Shown one piece after another: positions 20,162-28,426 of a stretch of 38,900 nucleotides of DNA (position 1 is the first letter of the stretch; each line of letters starts with the position of its first letter). Position numbers and translations under genes: made by a program. The stretch is from NCBI GenBank assembly GCA_015059155.1, contig SVAX01000010.1:1-38900 (forward strand), given 5' to 3'. Source of the DNA: Bacillota bacterium. GTDB taxonomy: Bacteria > Bacillota_I > Bacilli_A > RF39 > UBA660. Under the pieces are notes generated by a model. The model was given only the letters and a program-made list of their open reading frames with translations, did no database searches and was not told the DNA's origin.

Positions 20162-22789
20162 TTATTGATTTTCTTTTACTACAGCTTGAGCAGCAGCTAA
20201 TCTTGCTAATGGAACTCTAAATGGACTACAAGATACATAGTCAAGTCCTACTCTATGACAGAATTCAACACTACTTGGTTCTCCACCATGTTCACCACAA
20301 ATACCCATATGGATATCTGGACGAGCTGATTTTCCAAGTTTTGCAGCCATTTCTACAAGTTTACCAACACCATTTTGATCTAATTTAGCAAATGGGTCGT
20401 TTTCAAAAATTCCTTTTGTATAATATTCATTTAAGAATTTAGCAGCATCATCTCTAGAGAATCCATAAGTCATTTGAGTTAAGTCGTTTGTTCCAAATGA
20501 GAAGAATTCTGCTTCTTTAGCTATTTCATCTGCTGTAACAGCAGCTCTTGGAATTTCAATCATTGTTCCAACATGGTAAGTAAGTTCTACACCAGCTTCT
20601 TCTATTATTTGATCAGCAGTATCAGTTACTACTTTTTTAACATATTTTAATTCATTAATATCTCCAACAAGTGGGATCATTATTTCAGGCGTAACATTCA
20701 TACCTTTTTTATTTACATTAATTGCAGCTTCAATTACAGCTCTAGTTTGCATTTTAGCTATTTCAGGATATGTAACTGCAAGTCTACATCCACGGTGTCC
20801 CATCATTGGGTTGAATTCTTTAAGTGATTCAACACGATTTTTTAATGCCTCAAAACTCATTCCTAAACTTTCAGCAAGTGGTTTAATTTCAGCATCAGTA
20901 TGAGGTAAGAATTCATGTAGAGGTGGATCTAAATAACGAATTACAACTGGATCTCCTTCCATAGCTTCAAATAATCCTTCAAAGTCTTTTCTTTGATATG
21001 GTAAGATTTTTTCTAAAGCTTCTTCTCTCATTTCTAATGTATCAGCAGCAATCATACGTCTAAAGTTAAATATTCTTTCTCCTTCGAAGAACATGTGCTC
21101 TGTACGGCAAAGCCCTATACCTTCAGCACCAAATTTACGTGCTTGAATAGCATCTTTAGGTGAATCAGCATTAGTTCTAACTCTAAGTCTTCTAACACTA
21201 TCAGCCCATCCCATAAATGTTTCAAAATCTCCACTTATTTCTGGCTCAACAGTTTTAACTTGTTCACCATATACATTACCAGTTGAACCATCTAAGCTCA
21301 TCCAGTCTCCTTCTTTGTATACTTTACCATCAACTGTTTTAACAGTTTTAGCTTCTTCATCTATTACAAGTTCACCACATCCAGATACACAACAAGTACC
21401 CATACCACGAGCAACAACTGCAGCATGGCTAGTCATACCACCACGAATAGTTAAAATACCGTGAGCAATATTCATTCCTTCAATATCTTCTGGACTAGTT
21501 TCAAGTCTAACTAATAATATATCCTTTTCTCCATTTTTTGATGCTTCCATAACATCTTCTGCAGTAAAGTAAATTTTACCAGTAGCAGCACCAGGAGATG
21601 CAGCTAAACCTTTAGCAACTACTTTAGCTTCTTTTAAAGCTTTTTGATCAAAATTTGGATGTAATAATTGATCTAATTGTTTAGGTTCAACTTTAAGTAA
21701 AGCTTCCTCTTTAGAAATCATTCCTTCATTTACTAAATCAACAGCTATTTTTAAAGCAGCTTGAGCTGTTCTTTTTCCATTACGAGTTTGTAACATGAAA
21801 AGTTTTCCATTTTCAATAGTAAATTCCATATCTTGCATATCTTTGTAATGATTTTCTAATATATTACAAATATTAACAAATTGCTCATAACAATCAGGCA
21901 TAACTTCTTTTAGAGTATCAATTGTTTGTGGAGTACGAATACCAGCAACAACATCCTCTCCTTGAGCATTCATTAAATATTCACCATATAATTTTTTTTC
22001 TCCAGTAGCTGGATTTCTTGTAAATGCAACACCAGTACCACAGTCATCTCCACGGTTACCATAAACCATTTCTTGAACATTTACAGCAGTTCCCCAACTA
22101 GATGGAATATCATTTAATCTACGATAAGTGATAGCTCTATCATTATTCCAACTTCTAAATACAGCTTTAACAGCTTCTAATAATTGTTCTTTTGGATCTT
22201 GTGGGAAATCTACACCAGAATGTTTTTTATATTCTTCTTTATAAATTTCAACAACTTCCATTAAATCTTCAGCCGTTAATTCAGTATCGTATTGAACTCC
22301 TTTTTCTTCTTTAATTGCATCAAATTTTCTTTCAAATGAACTTTTTGGGAATCCCATAACTACATCTGAAAACATTTGAATAAATCTTCTATAACTATCG
22401 TATACAAATCTTGCATTATTTGTACTTTTAGCAAATCCTTTAGCAACTTCATCATTTAAACCTAAGTTTAAAACAGTATCCATCATACCTGGCATAGATG
22501 CTCTAGCACCACTTCTAACAGATACTAATAATGGATTTTCCATATCTCCGAATTTCTTTCCAGTTTCTTCTTCAAGCGCTACTAAATGGCTTAAAATTTC
22601 ATCTTTAATATCTTTTGAAATATCCTCACCATCATCATAATACTTAATACATGCTTCTGTAGTAACTGTAAAACCACGAGGCACAGGTAATCCAATACCA
22701 GTCATCTCAGCAAGGTTAGCACCTTTACCACCTAATAAATTACGCATGTCTTTGTTACCTTCTTTAAAGGCATAAACATATTTTGTCAT
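20162..22789 (-). CDS. ppdK: Pyruvate, phosphate dikinase
   Basis: 875 aa, almost the length of the clostridial enzyme. It interconverts pyruvate, ATP and Pi with PEP, AMP and PPi; in fermentative Bacillota it often runs glycolytically to save ATP. ATP-grasp domain starts FKEGNKDMRNLLGGKGANLAEM. The phosphohistidine domain has RGGMTSHAAVVARGMG (catalytic His). The PEP-binding TIM barrel ends with GICGEHGGEPSSVEFC (catalytic Cys) and SPFRVPLARLAAAQA. ATG is preceded by AAAAGGAGGAAAT. Monocistronic, with its own promoter and terminator. Confidence 0.97.
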   Translation of the reverse strand: MTKYVYAFKEGNKDMRNLLGGKGANLAEMTGIGLPVPRGFTVTTEACIKYYDDGEDISKDIKDEILSHLVALEEETGKKFGDMENPLLVSVRSGARASMPGMMDTVLNLGLNDEVAKGFAKSTNNARFVYDSYRRFIQMFSDVVMGFPKSSFERKFDAIKEEKGVQYDTELTAEDLMEVVEIYKEEYKKHSGVDFPQDPKEQLLEAVKAVFRSWNNDRAITYRRLNDIPSSWGTAVNVQEMVYGNRGDDCGTGVAFTRNPATGEKKLYGEYLMNAQGEDVVAGIRTPQTIDTLKEVMPDCYEQFVNICNILENHYKDMQDMEFTIENGKLFMLQTRNGKRTAQAALKIAVDLVNEGMISKEEALLKVEPKQLDQLLHPNFDQKALKEAKVVAKGLAASPGAATGKIYFTAEDVMEASKNGEKDILLVRLETSPEDIEGMNIAHGILTIRGGMTSHAAVVARGMGTCCVSGCGELVIDEEAKTVKTVDGKVYKEGDWMSLDGSTGNVYGEQVKTVEPEISGDFETFMGWADSVRRLRVRTNADSPKDAIQARKFGAEGIGLCRTEHMFFEGERIFNFRRMIAADTLEMREEALEKILPYQRKDFEGLFEAMEGDPVVIRYLDPPLHEFLPHTDAEIKPLAESLGMSFEALKNRVESLKEFNPMMGHRGCRLAVTYPEIAKMQTRAVIEAAINVNKKGMNVTPEIMIPLVGDINELKYVKKVVTDTADQIIEEAGVELTYHVGTMIEIPRAAVTADEIAKEAEFFSFGTNDLTQMTYGFSRDDAAKFLNEYYTKGIFENDPFAKLDQNGVGKLVEMAAKLGKSARPDIHMGICGEHGGEPSSVEFCHRVGLDYVSCSPFRVPLARLAAAQAVVKENQ

Positions 22790-22814
22790 AATTTCCTCCT
22801 TTTAACACTCTATT

Positions 22815-22844
22815 ATTATAACACGTGTAGAAAATCTAAAACAA
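22815..22844 (-). promoter_or_regulatory. Sigma-A promoter of ppdK
   Basis: On the minus strand TTGTTT, 18 bp, TATAAT preceded by TGT, about 30 bp before the start codon. Confidence 0.65.
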
Positions 22845-22916
22845 GCATTTTTGGTAAATTTTACATATTTTTTGTAAAAAATATATATAGTTTTACACTT
22901 TTTTTATATAAACAAA

Positions 22917-22936
22917 AAAATAGAGCTAACTCTATT
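22917..22936 (-). terminator. Terminator of the 46-aa peptide gene
   Basis: AATAGAG, loop TTAG, CTCTATT and a T run on the minus strand; overlaps the TAG stop. Confidence 0.8.
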
Positions 22937-23072
22937 TCATTAATAAGAAATAACCAACTACTAAAAGTAAAACTATTACAAAAACTGCAACTAATAATGA
23001 TAATTCACTTTTAGCTTTTGCTTCTTTTCTTTTTTTAATAGTTTTTTTTGAAGGTCTACCTCTTTTAGCCAT
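22932..23072 (-). CDS. 46-aa single-pass peptide with basic AT-hook-like N-terminus
   Basis: Absent from the ORF track. The frame reads MAKRGRPSKKTIKKRKEAKAKSE, then the helix LSLLVAVFVIVLLLVVGYFLLMK. It has an AGGAGG site at the right distance before the ATG and its own terminator, so it is very likely expressed. The N-terminus contains RGRPSKK, like the AT-hook core RGRP that binds the minor groove of AT-rich DNA. A DNA-tethering or membrane-anchoring role is inference; it may simply be a basic membrane peptide. It lies between spoVAE and ppdK, same strand. Confidence 0.8.
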   Translation of the reverse strand: MAKRGRPSKKTIKKRKEAKAKSELSLLVAVFVIVLLLVVGYFLLMK

Positions 23073-23134
23073 AAACATACCTCCTACTTTATGACTAAAT
23101 TATAACATACTTTATTTTTAAATACAACCTATAT

Positions 23135-23485
23135 TTAATCTCTAGGTTGAAAAATTAAAGATAAAATAAATGAAAATACTATCGCAGCCACTATACCTGA
23201 AGAAGTTAAATCAAACATACCCATAAAAAGTCCCATAACGCCAAAATTATTTACCGTATCCATGGCTCCATGAATTAACAAATGTCCAAAAGATGTAATA
23301 GGTACTAAAGCTCCTCCACCTGCCCAAAGCACAAATTTATCGTATATATTAAATACATCAAGGAATGCTCCTATTACAACAAATATAGTAGTAATATGTC
23401 CTGGAGTAAGTTTAGTATTATCTAGTATTATTTGACCTATTAAACATACTAATCCGCAAAATATAAATGCATTGAAATATGTCAT
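23135..23485 (-). CDS. spoVAE: Stage V sporulation protein AE
   Basis: 116 aa, a polytopic membrane subunit of the SpoVA channel that imports dipicolinic acid into the forespore and releases it at germination. The family signature is clear: ILDNTKLTPGHITTIFVVIGAFLD and GGGALVPITSFGHLLIHGAM. It overlaps spoVAD by ATGA, indicating coupled translation. It forms the end of spoVAC-D-E. Confidence 0.93.
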   Translation of the reverse strand: MTYFNAFIFCGLVCLIGQIILDNTKLTPGHITTIFVVIGAFLDVFNIYDKFVLWAGGGALVPITSFGHLLIHGAMDTVNNFGVMGLFMGMFDLTSSGIVAAIVFSFILSLIFQPRD

Positions 23486-24471
23486 TTAACCACCTCCAAA
23501 CTCACAGCATGACTAATACTTGGTATAGATAAATGTTGATTACACATACTAGGATTCATTAAAGCTCCTGTAGCTACTAAAAGAACTTTATTTAGTTTTC
23601 CTTTTTTCATCTTATCAAAAATATAAGTATATGTAACTAAAGGTAGACAAGCAGGACCACTTCCACCCATGTAAACAGGTTGCTTATCTATATCAAATAT
23701 CATACAAGCAGAATCATCATAGTTTTTTAAGTTTATATTGTATTCCTTTTTTATATATTCTTTTAGAATCATTTTACCTACTATACCCAAATCTCCAGTA
23801 AGTATTAAATCATAATAATCAATTGTTCTTTTTGTATCTTTCAAATGATCTGCTATTACTTTAGCAGCAGCTGGAGCCATAACTGCACCCATATTAGATA
23901 CATCAGTTATACCCATATCAACAACAGTCCCTAAAGTAGCTGATTCGACTTTAATATTAGATTTTTCATTTGATAAAAAACAAGATGCACAACCTGTTGT
24001 AGTAAAAGTTGTATATTTCTTCTTTGGACCACCATACTCAACAGGATTTCTAAATTGTTTTTCAGCACTATTATTATGAGAAGAAGAAGTAACAATAACA
24101 TTTTTTATTTGATTTGCTTCTATCATATTACTAGCAAGCATTAAACCTAATGTACTAGTCGCACATGCTGAATATATTCCAATTAATGGAATACCTATAT
24201 CTATAGATGAGTAGTTAGTCGCCACAATTTGATTTAATAGATCTCCCCCTATATGAACATCTATTTCTTTATTTATTTTATTTGATTTATTTAAAAGTAT
24301 TTCTATACTATCTTTTATAGATCTTATCTCTGCTTGTTCCCAACTTTTTTCTCCAAAATATAAATCATCATAAATTTTATCAAAAAGTTTAGAAAACGGT
24401 CCTTTTGCTTCATATGGTCCTACTACAGTACTAGTATTGTTTATATATACATTATTATATTTAAAAGTCAT
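23482..24471 (-). CDS. spoVAD: Stage V sporulation protein AD
   Basis: 329 aa, a thiolase-fold soluble component that binds dipicolinic acid at the spore inner membrane. Motifs: VGPYEAKGPFSKLFDKIYDDLYFGEKSWEQAE at the start, YSACATSTLGLMLASNMI, GAVMAPAAA and YMGGSGPACLPLVTYTYI. Length and order match Bacillus SpoVAD. The Shine-Dalgarno GGGAGGT lies in the end of spoVAC (GGA GGT TAA). Confidence 0.95.
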   Translation of the reverse strand: MTFKYNNVYINNTSTVVGPYEAKGPFSKLFDKIYDDLYFGEKSWEQAEIRSIKDSIEILLNKSNKINKEIDVHIGGDLLNQIVATNYSSIDIGIPLIGIYSACATSTLGLMLASNMIEANQIKNVIVTSSSHNNSAEKQFRNPVEYGGPKKKYTTFTTTGCASCFLSNEKSNIKVESATLGTVVDMGITDVSNMGAVMAPAAAKVIADHLKDTKRTIDYYDLILTGDLGIVGKMILKEYIKKEYNINLKNYDDSACMIFDIDKQPVYMGGSGPACLPLVTYTYIFDKMKKGKLNKVLLVATGALMNPSMCNQHLSIPSISHAVSLEVVK

Positions 24472-24472
24472 A

Positions 24473-24913
24473 TTAACCTCCCATTACTAATAATCTAAGT
24501 AATCCAAATATATAAGCACTAACTACTCCAAATATAATTACAGAACCAGCTAATTTAAACATATTAGAACCTATTCCAGTAACTAATCCTTCTTTTCTAT
24601 ATTCTAAAGCTGCGCTCATCATTGCATGAGCAAAACCTGTTATAGGTATAATAAGACCACATTTAGCAAAGTTAACCCATTTGTCAAAAAATCCTAAACT
24701 AGTAAACAAGCAACCTAAAAATACTAAAGTAATAATCATAAATACACTAGCATCTTTAGTAGATAAATCAAAATAATATGAATAAAAATCTACTAAAAAA
24801 TTTCCTAATACACCCATAAATCCACCTATTATAAAAGCAATAAATGCATTCATTAATCTTGATTCGTTAGGCGTATATTTATTTACTATTTTTTGATAAT
24901 CTTTTCTTTCCAT
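24473..24913 (-). CDS. spoVAC: Stage V sporulation protein AC
   Basis: 146 aa from ATG 24913 (MERKDYQKIVNKYTPNESRL), the usual SpoVAC opening; the track start would read through the promoter and hairpin region. Four hydrophobic segments with GFAHAMMSAALEYRKEGLVTGIGSNMFKLAGSVI, characteristic of the family. SpoVAC is the mechanosensitive membrane part of the DPA channel. It is the first gene of spoVAC-D-E; spoVAA and spoVAB are not here. Confidence 0.93.
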   Translation of the reverse strand: MERKDYQKIVNKYTPNESRLMNAFIAFIIGGFMGVLGNFLVDFYSYYFDLSTKDASVFMIITLVFLGCLFTSLGFFDKWVNFAKCGLIIPITGFAHAMMSAALEYRKEGLVTGIGSNMFKLAGSVIIFGVVSAYIFGLLRLLVMGG

Positions 24914-24932
24914 AAAAAAATCCTCCCACATA

Positions 24933-24963
24933 TAGTGTGAGAAGATTATTACTTTTTTATTCA
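24933..24963 (-). promoter_or_regulatory. Candidate sigma-G (or sigma-F) promoter of spoVAC-D-E
   Basis: On the minus strand TGAATA, 18 bp, CACACTA, one base from the sigma-G ideal TGAATA/CATACTA. The spoVA operon is sigma-G controlled in Bacillus. The same bases form an imperfect hairpin, CTCACAC with GTGGGAG, whose 3' arm is the GGGAGG ribosome-binding site, followed by T6; it could also end transcripts from prepilin gene B. Confidence 0.6.
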
Positions 24964-24974
24964 TATTTATTTTT

Positions 24975-25970
24975 TTAACCTATATCATAAGTTGAAACTG
25001 TTATAACTGGACGAACGCCAACCATCGGTTCCGACGTGGAGTCGACGGAGTAGTTATACAAAACGCCATGATAGCTCACAAACCAAGCGTAGTCAGATCT
25101 GGCTGCATCAGAGGAAAGTAACCAATATCCATCAAAGTTCGAATAACCATTTGTCTGATACCCTTCCATATCCAGCAAATAATCATACAAATACCAGTTT
25201 GCACCAGTTTCCTCATCATAATCTGATACTTCTGATTTTTTTGGTAATCTTGCTTTCCCATTTAGTGTAATAGTTCCATATCTACCACCTTCATCAGTAT
25301 ATGTTTCATTAAGGCTTAATTCTTCTTTCCATTCTGATGTTGCGTCATCTAAATATGCCATTGCTGTTACTGGCCCATTTACATTTGAACCATCTTTAAA
25401 CCACTCTACAGCGTCATGTTCTAAATCTTCTGAGTCTACTGGTTGCCCACTTTCATTTATATTTGCATACATTATTAAATTAACTGATTCTACATTTCCT
25501 GATGCATCTTTATTTGTAGAAAGCACATAGAATGTATATGGCTCTTTATTTAGATCAACTTTACAATTATATTTTGCTCCTTCATTTGTTCCTGATACTG
25601 GTGAATCTTCTGCCCAATTACATATACATGCTTCTTCTTGATATTCATAAGAATATTGATTAGATACATGACTTATTTTAACAGAACCAGTGATTTCTGA
25701 ATTATCTTCTGGATTTTTTACTTCATTACCTTCTATATAACCTAAAGTTATTAATTCAGAAACACTAACACAAGTATCTTCAATTGACATACCTTCTTTT
25801 AAATAATATGTTTTTGCAGCATCTTCTATTTTTTTTATTTGTGTTTCAGATAAAGAACTTTTTGTACTGTTTAAAACAGAATTAACAGAAACTACTGTTA
25901 TTAACATAATTACAGCTAAAATTATTAAAACTGCTAATAATTCAATTAAAGTAAAACCATTTTTTTTCAT
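24975..25970 (-). CDS. Prepilin-like protein B with hypervariable C-terminal domain
   Basis: 331 aa from ATG 25970 (MKKNG|FTLIELLAVLIILAVIMLITVV), chosen for the pilin signal and AGAGGG upstream; the track start adds 18 unlikely residues. Class III signal with Glu+5, helix, then the same middle domain as protein A: TFYVLSTN, NLIMYANINESGQPVDSEDLEHDAVEWF, GPVTAMAYLDDATSEW, GTITLNGKARLPKKSEVSDY. C-terminus GYWLLSSDAARSDYAWFVSYHGVLYNYSVDSTSEP, then GVRPVITVS. N-terminal halves of A and B differ widely while the middle and end domains align, so the display domain seems to be what is conserved. It is likely exported by a type IV pilus-like system encoded elsewhere. Confidence 0.88.
   Translation of the reverse strand: MKKNGFTLIELLAVLIILAVIMLITVVSVNSVLNSTKSSLSETQIKKIEDAAKTYYLKEGMSIEDTCVSVSELITLGYIEGNEVKNPEDNSEITGSVKISHVSNQYSYEYQEEACICNWAEDSPVSGTNEGAKYNCKVDLNKEPYTFYVLSTNKDASGNVESVNLIMYANINESGQPVDSEDLEHDAVEWFKDGSNVNGPVTAMAYLDDATSEWKEELSLNETYTDEGGRYGTITLNGKARLPKKSEVSDYDEETGANWYLYDYLLDMEGYQTNGYSNFDGYWLLSSDAARSDYAWFVSYHGVLYNYSVDSTSEPMVGVRPVITVSTYDIG
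25021..25148 (-). other. Candidate variable region (VR) of prepilin B
   Basis: About 43 codons, 13 ending in C (AAC TAC TCC GTC GAC TCC). The frame GGATATTGG, CCTCTGATGCAG, TCTGAC, CGCTTGG, TGTG is shared base for base with gene A, with replacements between these blocks. Of 10 base differences in the 54-bp core, 8 involve an A in one copy. The downstream anchor GTTCGTCCAGTTATAAC is identical in both genes. Confidence 0.6.
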
Positions 25971-25997
25971 ATTATCCCTCTTTATACTAAATTTATA

Positions 25998-26033
25998 ATA
26001 AAAAGAACATTGAACCATATCCAATGTTCTTTT
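25998..26033 (-). terminator. Terminator of tRNA-Lys
   Basis: AAGAACATTG, loop, CAATGTTCTT then T-rich sequence on the minus strand, right after the tRNA and before prepilin B. Confidence 0.85.
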
Positions 26034-26041
26034 GTATCCAC

Positions 26042-26117
26042 TGGTGTCCCCTTAGGGATTCGAACCCTAGACCCACTGATTAAGAGTCAGTTGCTCTACC
26101 AACTGAGCTAAGGAGAC
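26042..26117 (-). tRNA. tRNA-Lys (CTT)
   Basis: 76 nt with encoded CCA. Acceptor GTCTCCT pairs with AGGGGAC; anticodon stem ACTGA/TCAGT with loop CTCTTAA gives anticodon CTT; T loop TTCGAAT. It reads AAG codons. Confidence 0.95.
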
Positions 26118-26182
26118 AAGTTCTTACTTATTAAGTATAGCATATTTTTTTAAAAAAGAAAATATATTTTTTTATTTTATAA

Positions 26183-26207
26183 GAAAAAAGAAGATTACTC
26201 ATCTTCC
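26183..26207 (-). terminator. Terminator of galE
   Basis: GAAGAT, loop, ATCTTC and six T on the minus strand, overlapping the stop codon. Confidence 0.8.
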
Positions 26208-27202
26208 TTAAAATTCTTTACAAAATTGTATGCATCTTTACACATCTCATCTATACCTAGATTTGCTTCCCAATTTAATTTTTCTTTAGCATAGCTTGGA
26301 TCTGCATAACAAGCATCTATATCTCCAGGTCTCCTATCAGTTATTTTATAATTAACATCTATATCATTAACTTTCATAAATGTATTTACTATTTCTAAAA
26401 CACTATAGCCATTACCAGTTCCAAGATTATAGGCATCTACTCCAGTATCTTTTAATACTTTTTCTATTGCTTTAATATGGCCTTTAGCAAGATCAACAAC
26501 ATGTATATAATCTCTAACTCCTGTACCATCTTTTGTATCATAGTCATTTCCAAATACACTTAATATTTCTAATTCTTTTGTTGCAACTTTAACTATATAT
26601 GGCATTAAATTATTTGGTATATCATTTGGGTTTTCTCCTATAAGTCCTGATTTATGAGCTCCTATTGGATTGAAATATCTAAGTATTGCGATAGACCATT
26701 CATTATCTGATACATATAAATCTCTAAGAATATCCTCTATCATTAATTTAGTTGTACCATATGGATTAGTTGTTGACAAAGGGAAATCTTCTTTAATTGG
26801 TAAAGATTTAGGTTTACCATAAACTGTCGCACTTGATGAAAATGCTATTCTTTTACAATTAAATTCATTCATTACTTCTAGGAGTGTTATTGTAGAATCT
26901 AAATTATTTCTATAATATTTTAGTGGTTTTAAAACTGATTCTCCCACTGCTTTAAAGCCTGCAAAGTGTATTACCGCATCTATTTCATTTTCTTCAAATA
27001 TCTTAGTTAAAATATTTTTATCACAGCAATCTCCCTCATAAAATTTAAAATCTTTATTTGTTATTTCTTTTATTTTATCTACTACTTCTATTTTAGAATT
27101 AGATAAATTATCAATAACTACTATTTCATATCCTGCATCTAATAATTCTACACAAGTATGACTACCAATGTATCCTGTACCACCTGTAACTAATATTTTC
27201 AT
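26195..27202 (-). CDS. galE: UDP-glucose 4-epimerase
   Basis: 335 aa, interconverts UDP-glucose and UDP-galactose for galactose use and surface glycans. Extended-SDR motifs: GGTGYIGSHTCVELL (NAD binding), FAGFKAVGES, SSSATVYG, YGTTK (catalytic Tyr-Lys), RYFNPIGAH and RDYIHVVDLAKGH. Length is standard. It stands alone between tRNA-Lys and the Rpn gene, without other Leloir genes nearby. Confidence 0.95.
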   Translation of the reverse strand: MKILVTGGTGYIGSHTCVELLDAGYEIVVIDNLSNSKIEVVDKIKEITNKDFKFYEGDCCDKNILTKIFEENEIDAVIHFAGFKAVGESVLKPLKYYRNNLDSTITLLEVMNEFNCKRIAFSSSATVYGKPKSLPIKEDFPLSTTNPYGTTKLMIEDILRDLYVSDNEWSIAILRYFNPIGAHKSGLIGENPNDIPNNLMPYIVKVATKELEILSVFGNDYDTKDGTGVRDYIHVVDLAKGHIKAIEKVLKDTGVDAYNLGTGNGYSVLEIVNTFMKVNDIDVNYKITDRRPGDIDACYADPSYAKEKLNWEANLGIDEMCKDAYNFVKNFKEDE

Positions 27203-27261
27203 TAAATCACTCTACTTTCTACTTAAATTATACAATAAAAAATTCAAAAAGTACATCAAAA

Positions 27262-27292
27262 GAAAAAAATAAAAGATCCTAAAGATCTTTTA
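27262..27292 (-). terminator. Terminator of the Rpn-type gene
   Basis: AAAAGATC, loop, GGATCTTTT then T run on the minus strand, overlapping the gene's end. Confidence 0.8.
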
Positions 27293-28226
27293 TGTGTTCT
27301 ATTGATAATCCAGTTACTTTTGATATTATTTCTACATTAATATTTTCTTTTAACATATTTCGAGCAGTCTTTTCTATACCTTGTTCTATACCTTGTTCTA
27401 TACCTTGTTCTATACCTTTTTTCATTCCTTCCTGCATTCCTTCCTGCATTCCTTTTTGCATTCCTTTTTCCAGTCCTTCAGCCATTCCTCTTGCTAAACC
27501 TTCTTCTTGTGCTTCTTCTATCTGCGCAATTCTTACTACTCTTTCCATCTCTTGTTTATGCCATTCTGCATTATATGCTCCTAATATTTCATCTTCCTCA
27601 CTAAATTCTTCTACATTCTTCATTATCTCTTCCATACTCTTTTCTCCTTTTGTTAACTCCCTTAACTTAGTTATATCTTCTATTCCTATCATCCCTATAA
27701 ACCTATCTTTATAGTCTAAGTTGTTCGCACTCTCATTATAACACTTTTTTACATAATATGGAAGACTCACTCTTACTATTTCTATTTTATCTGTTAATTC
27801 TTCTTTTGTTTCTTTTTCTATTAACTTATATTTCATTATTGGCATTTCTTGTTTCCCTTCACAATCTATATTTATTTGTATATATCTGCTTAATTCATTA
27901 TATAAACTTCCTTTTTTTCTATCTTGACTTATTATCTTAAACATATAAAATAAATTCCTATTTATTAAATATTTATTTACATTTGTATTCATTTCTATTC
28001 CTATTTTTGTTCCATCTTCTATTTCTACTATCAAATCTACTATTGTTCCTTTATTATAATATGAACTACCTATTATTTCTGGATTTAGTATTGTTATTTT
28101 CTTTGGATCTATTTCTAATATACATTTTATTAGTTCTCTTAATGGCATTACGTTTTCTGGATCTCCAAATATTTTTTTAAACATTAAATCAAATTTTAAC
28201 GGAATTATTCTTTTTTCTTCAATCAT
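27279..28226 (-). CDS. Rpn-family PD-(D/E)XK nuclease
   Basis: 315 aa. Starts PLKFDLMFKKIFGDPENVMPLRELIKCILEID, the typical opening of the Rpn/PDDEXK_2 family. The nuclease core reads GTIVDLIVEIEDGTKIGIEMN (Asp ... Glu-x-Asn in place of ExK). Family members (RpnA-E) are DNA endonucleases that promote RecA-independent recombination and are often annotated as transposases. No terminal inverted repeats flank it, so it is not itself an insertion sequence. The tail holds a low-complexity run EGMQKGMQEGMQEGMKKGIEQGIEQGIEQGIEK from tandem 12-bp repeats. AAAGGAGGTGA precedes the ATG. Confidence 0.87.
   Translation of the reverse strand: MIEEKRIIPLKFDLMFKKIFGDPENVMPLRELIKCILEIDPKKITILNPEIIGSSYYNKGTIVDLIVEIEDGTKIGIEMNTNVNKYLINRNLFYMFKIISQDRKKGSLYNELSRYIQINIDCEGKQEMPIMKYKLIEKETKEELTDKIEIVRVSLPYYVKKCYNESANNLDYKDRFIGMIGIEDITKLRELTKGEKSMEEIMKNVEEFSEEDEILGAYNAEWHKQEMERVVRIAQIEEAQEEGLARGMAEGLEKGMQKGMQEGMQEGMKKGIEQGIEQGIEQGIEKTARNMLKENINVEIISKVTGLSIEHIKDL
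27372..27470 (-). repeat. In-frame tandem 12-bp repeats in the Rpn gene
   Basis: About four copies of TTCTATACCTTG (plus strand) followed by about four variants of CATTCCTTCCTG. They encode four-residue units GIEQ and GMQE/GMQK. A whole-unit change keeps the frame. Confidence 0.85.
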
Positions 28227-28324
28227 ATTTCACCTCCTTTCACATATATCATTCTACATAACTTCTCTATTTCCTTTTTTTACTCCAAAAAAATTTAAAT
28301 ATATTTGATTTTTCATCATTTTTT

Positions 28325-28358
28325 CACAAAAAAAGACAAATCCTAGGATTTATCTTTT
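28325..28358. terminator. Terminator after the FAD/Rieske gene
   Basis: AAGATAAATCC TA GGATTTGTCTT with T-rich flanks on both strands, about 70 bp past the stop. Confidence 0.75.
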
Positions 28359-28426
28359 TTATTTTATATTTAATTACTGATTTTTTATACACTACTACAT
28401 ATATATTATAAAATTTAATGTGTTTT

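Noticed and set aside
27292-27714. Plus-strand 140-aa ORF over the Rpn gene
   Set aside because: It is the complement of the repetitive GMQE/GIEQ tail; no ribosome site or sensible composition. The same reasoning removes the other plus-strand track ORFs at 4594, 6245, 10080, 11517, 13859, 16222, 19569, 27758, 27983, 33520, 34645 and 35901, and the minus-strand shadow 25076-25261.
27279-28226. Insertion sequence encoding a transposase
   Set aside because: The family is often labelled transposase, but there are no terminal inverted repeats or target duplications, and the nuclease core is of the Rpn type.
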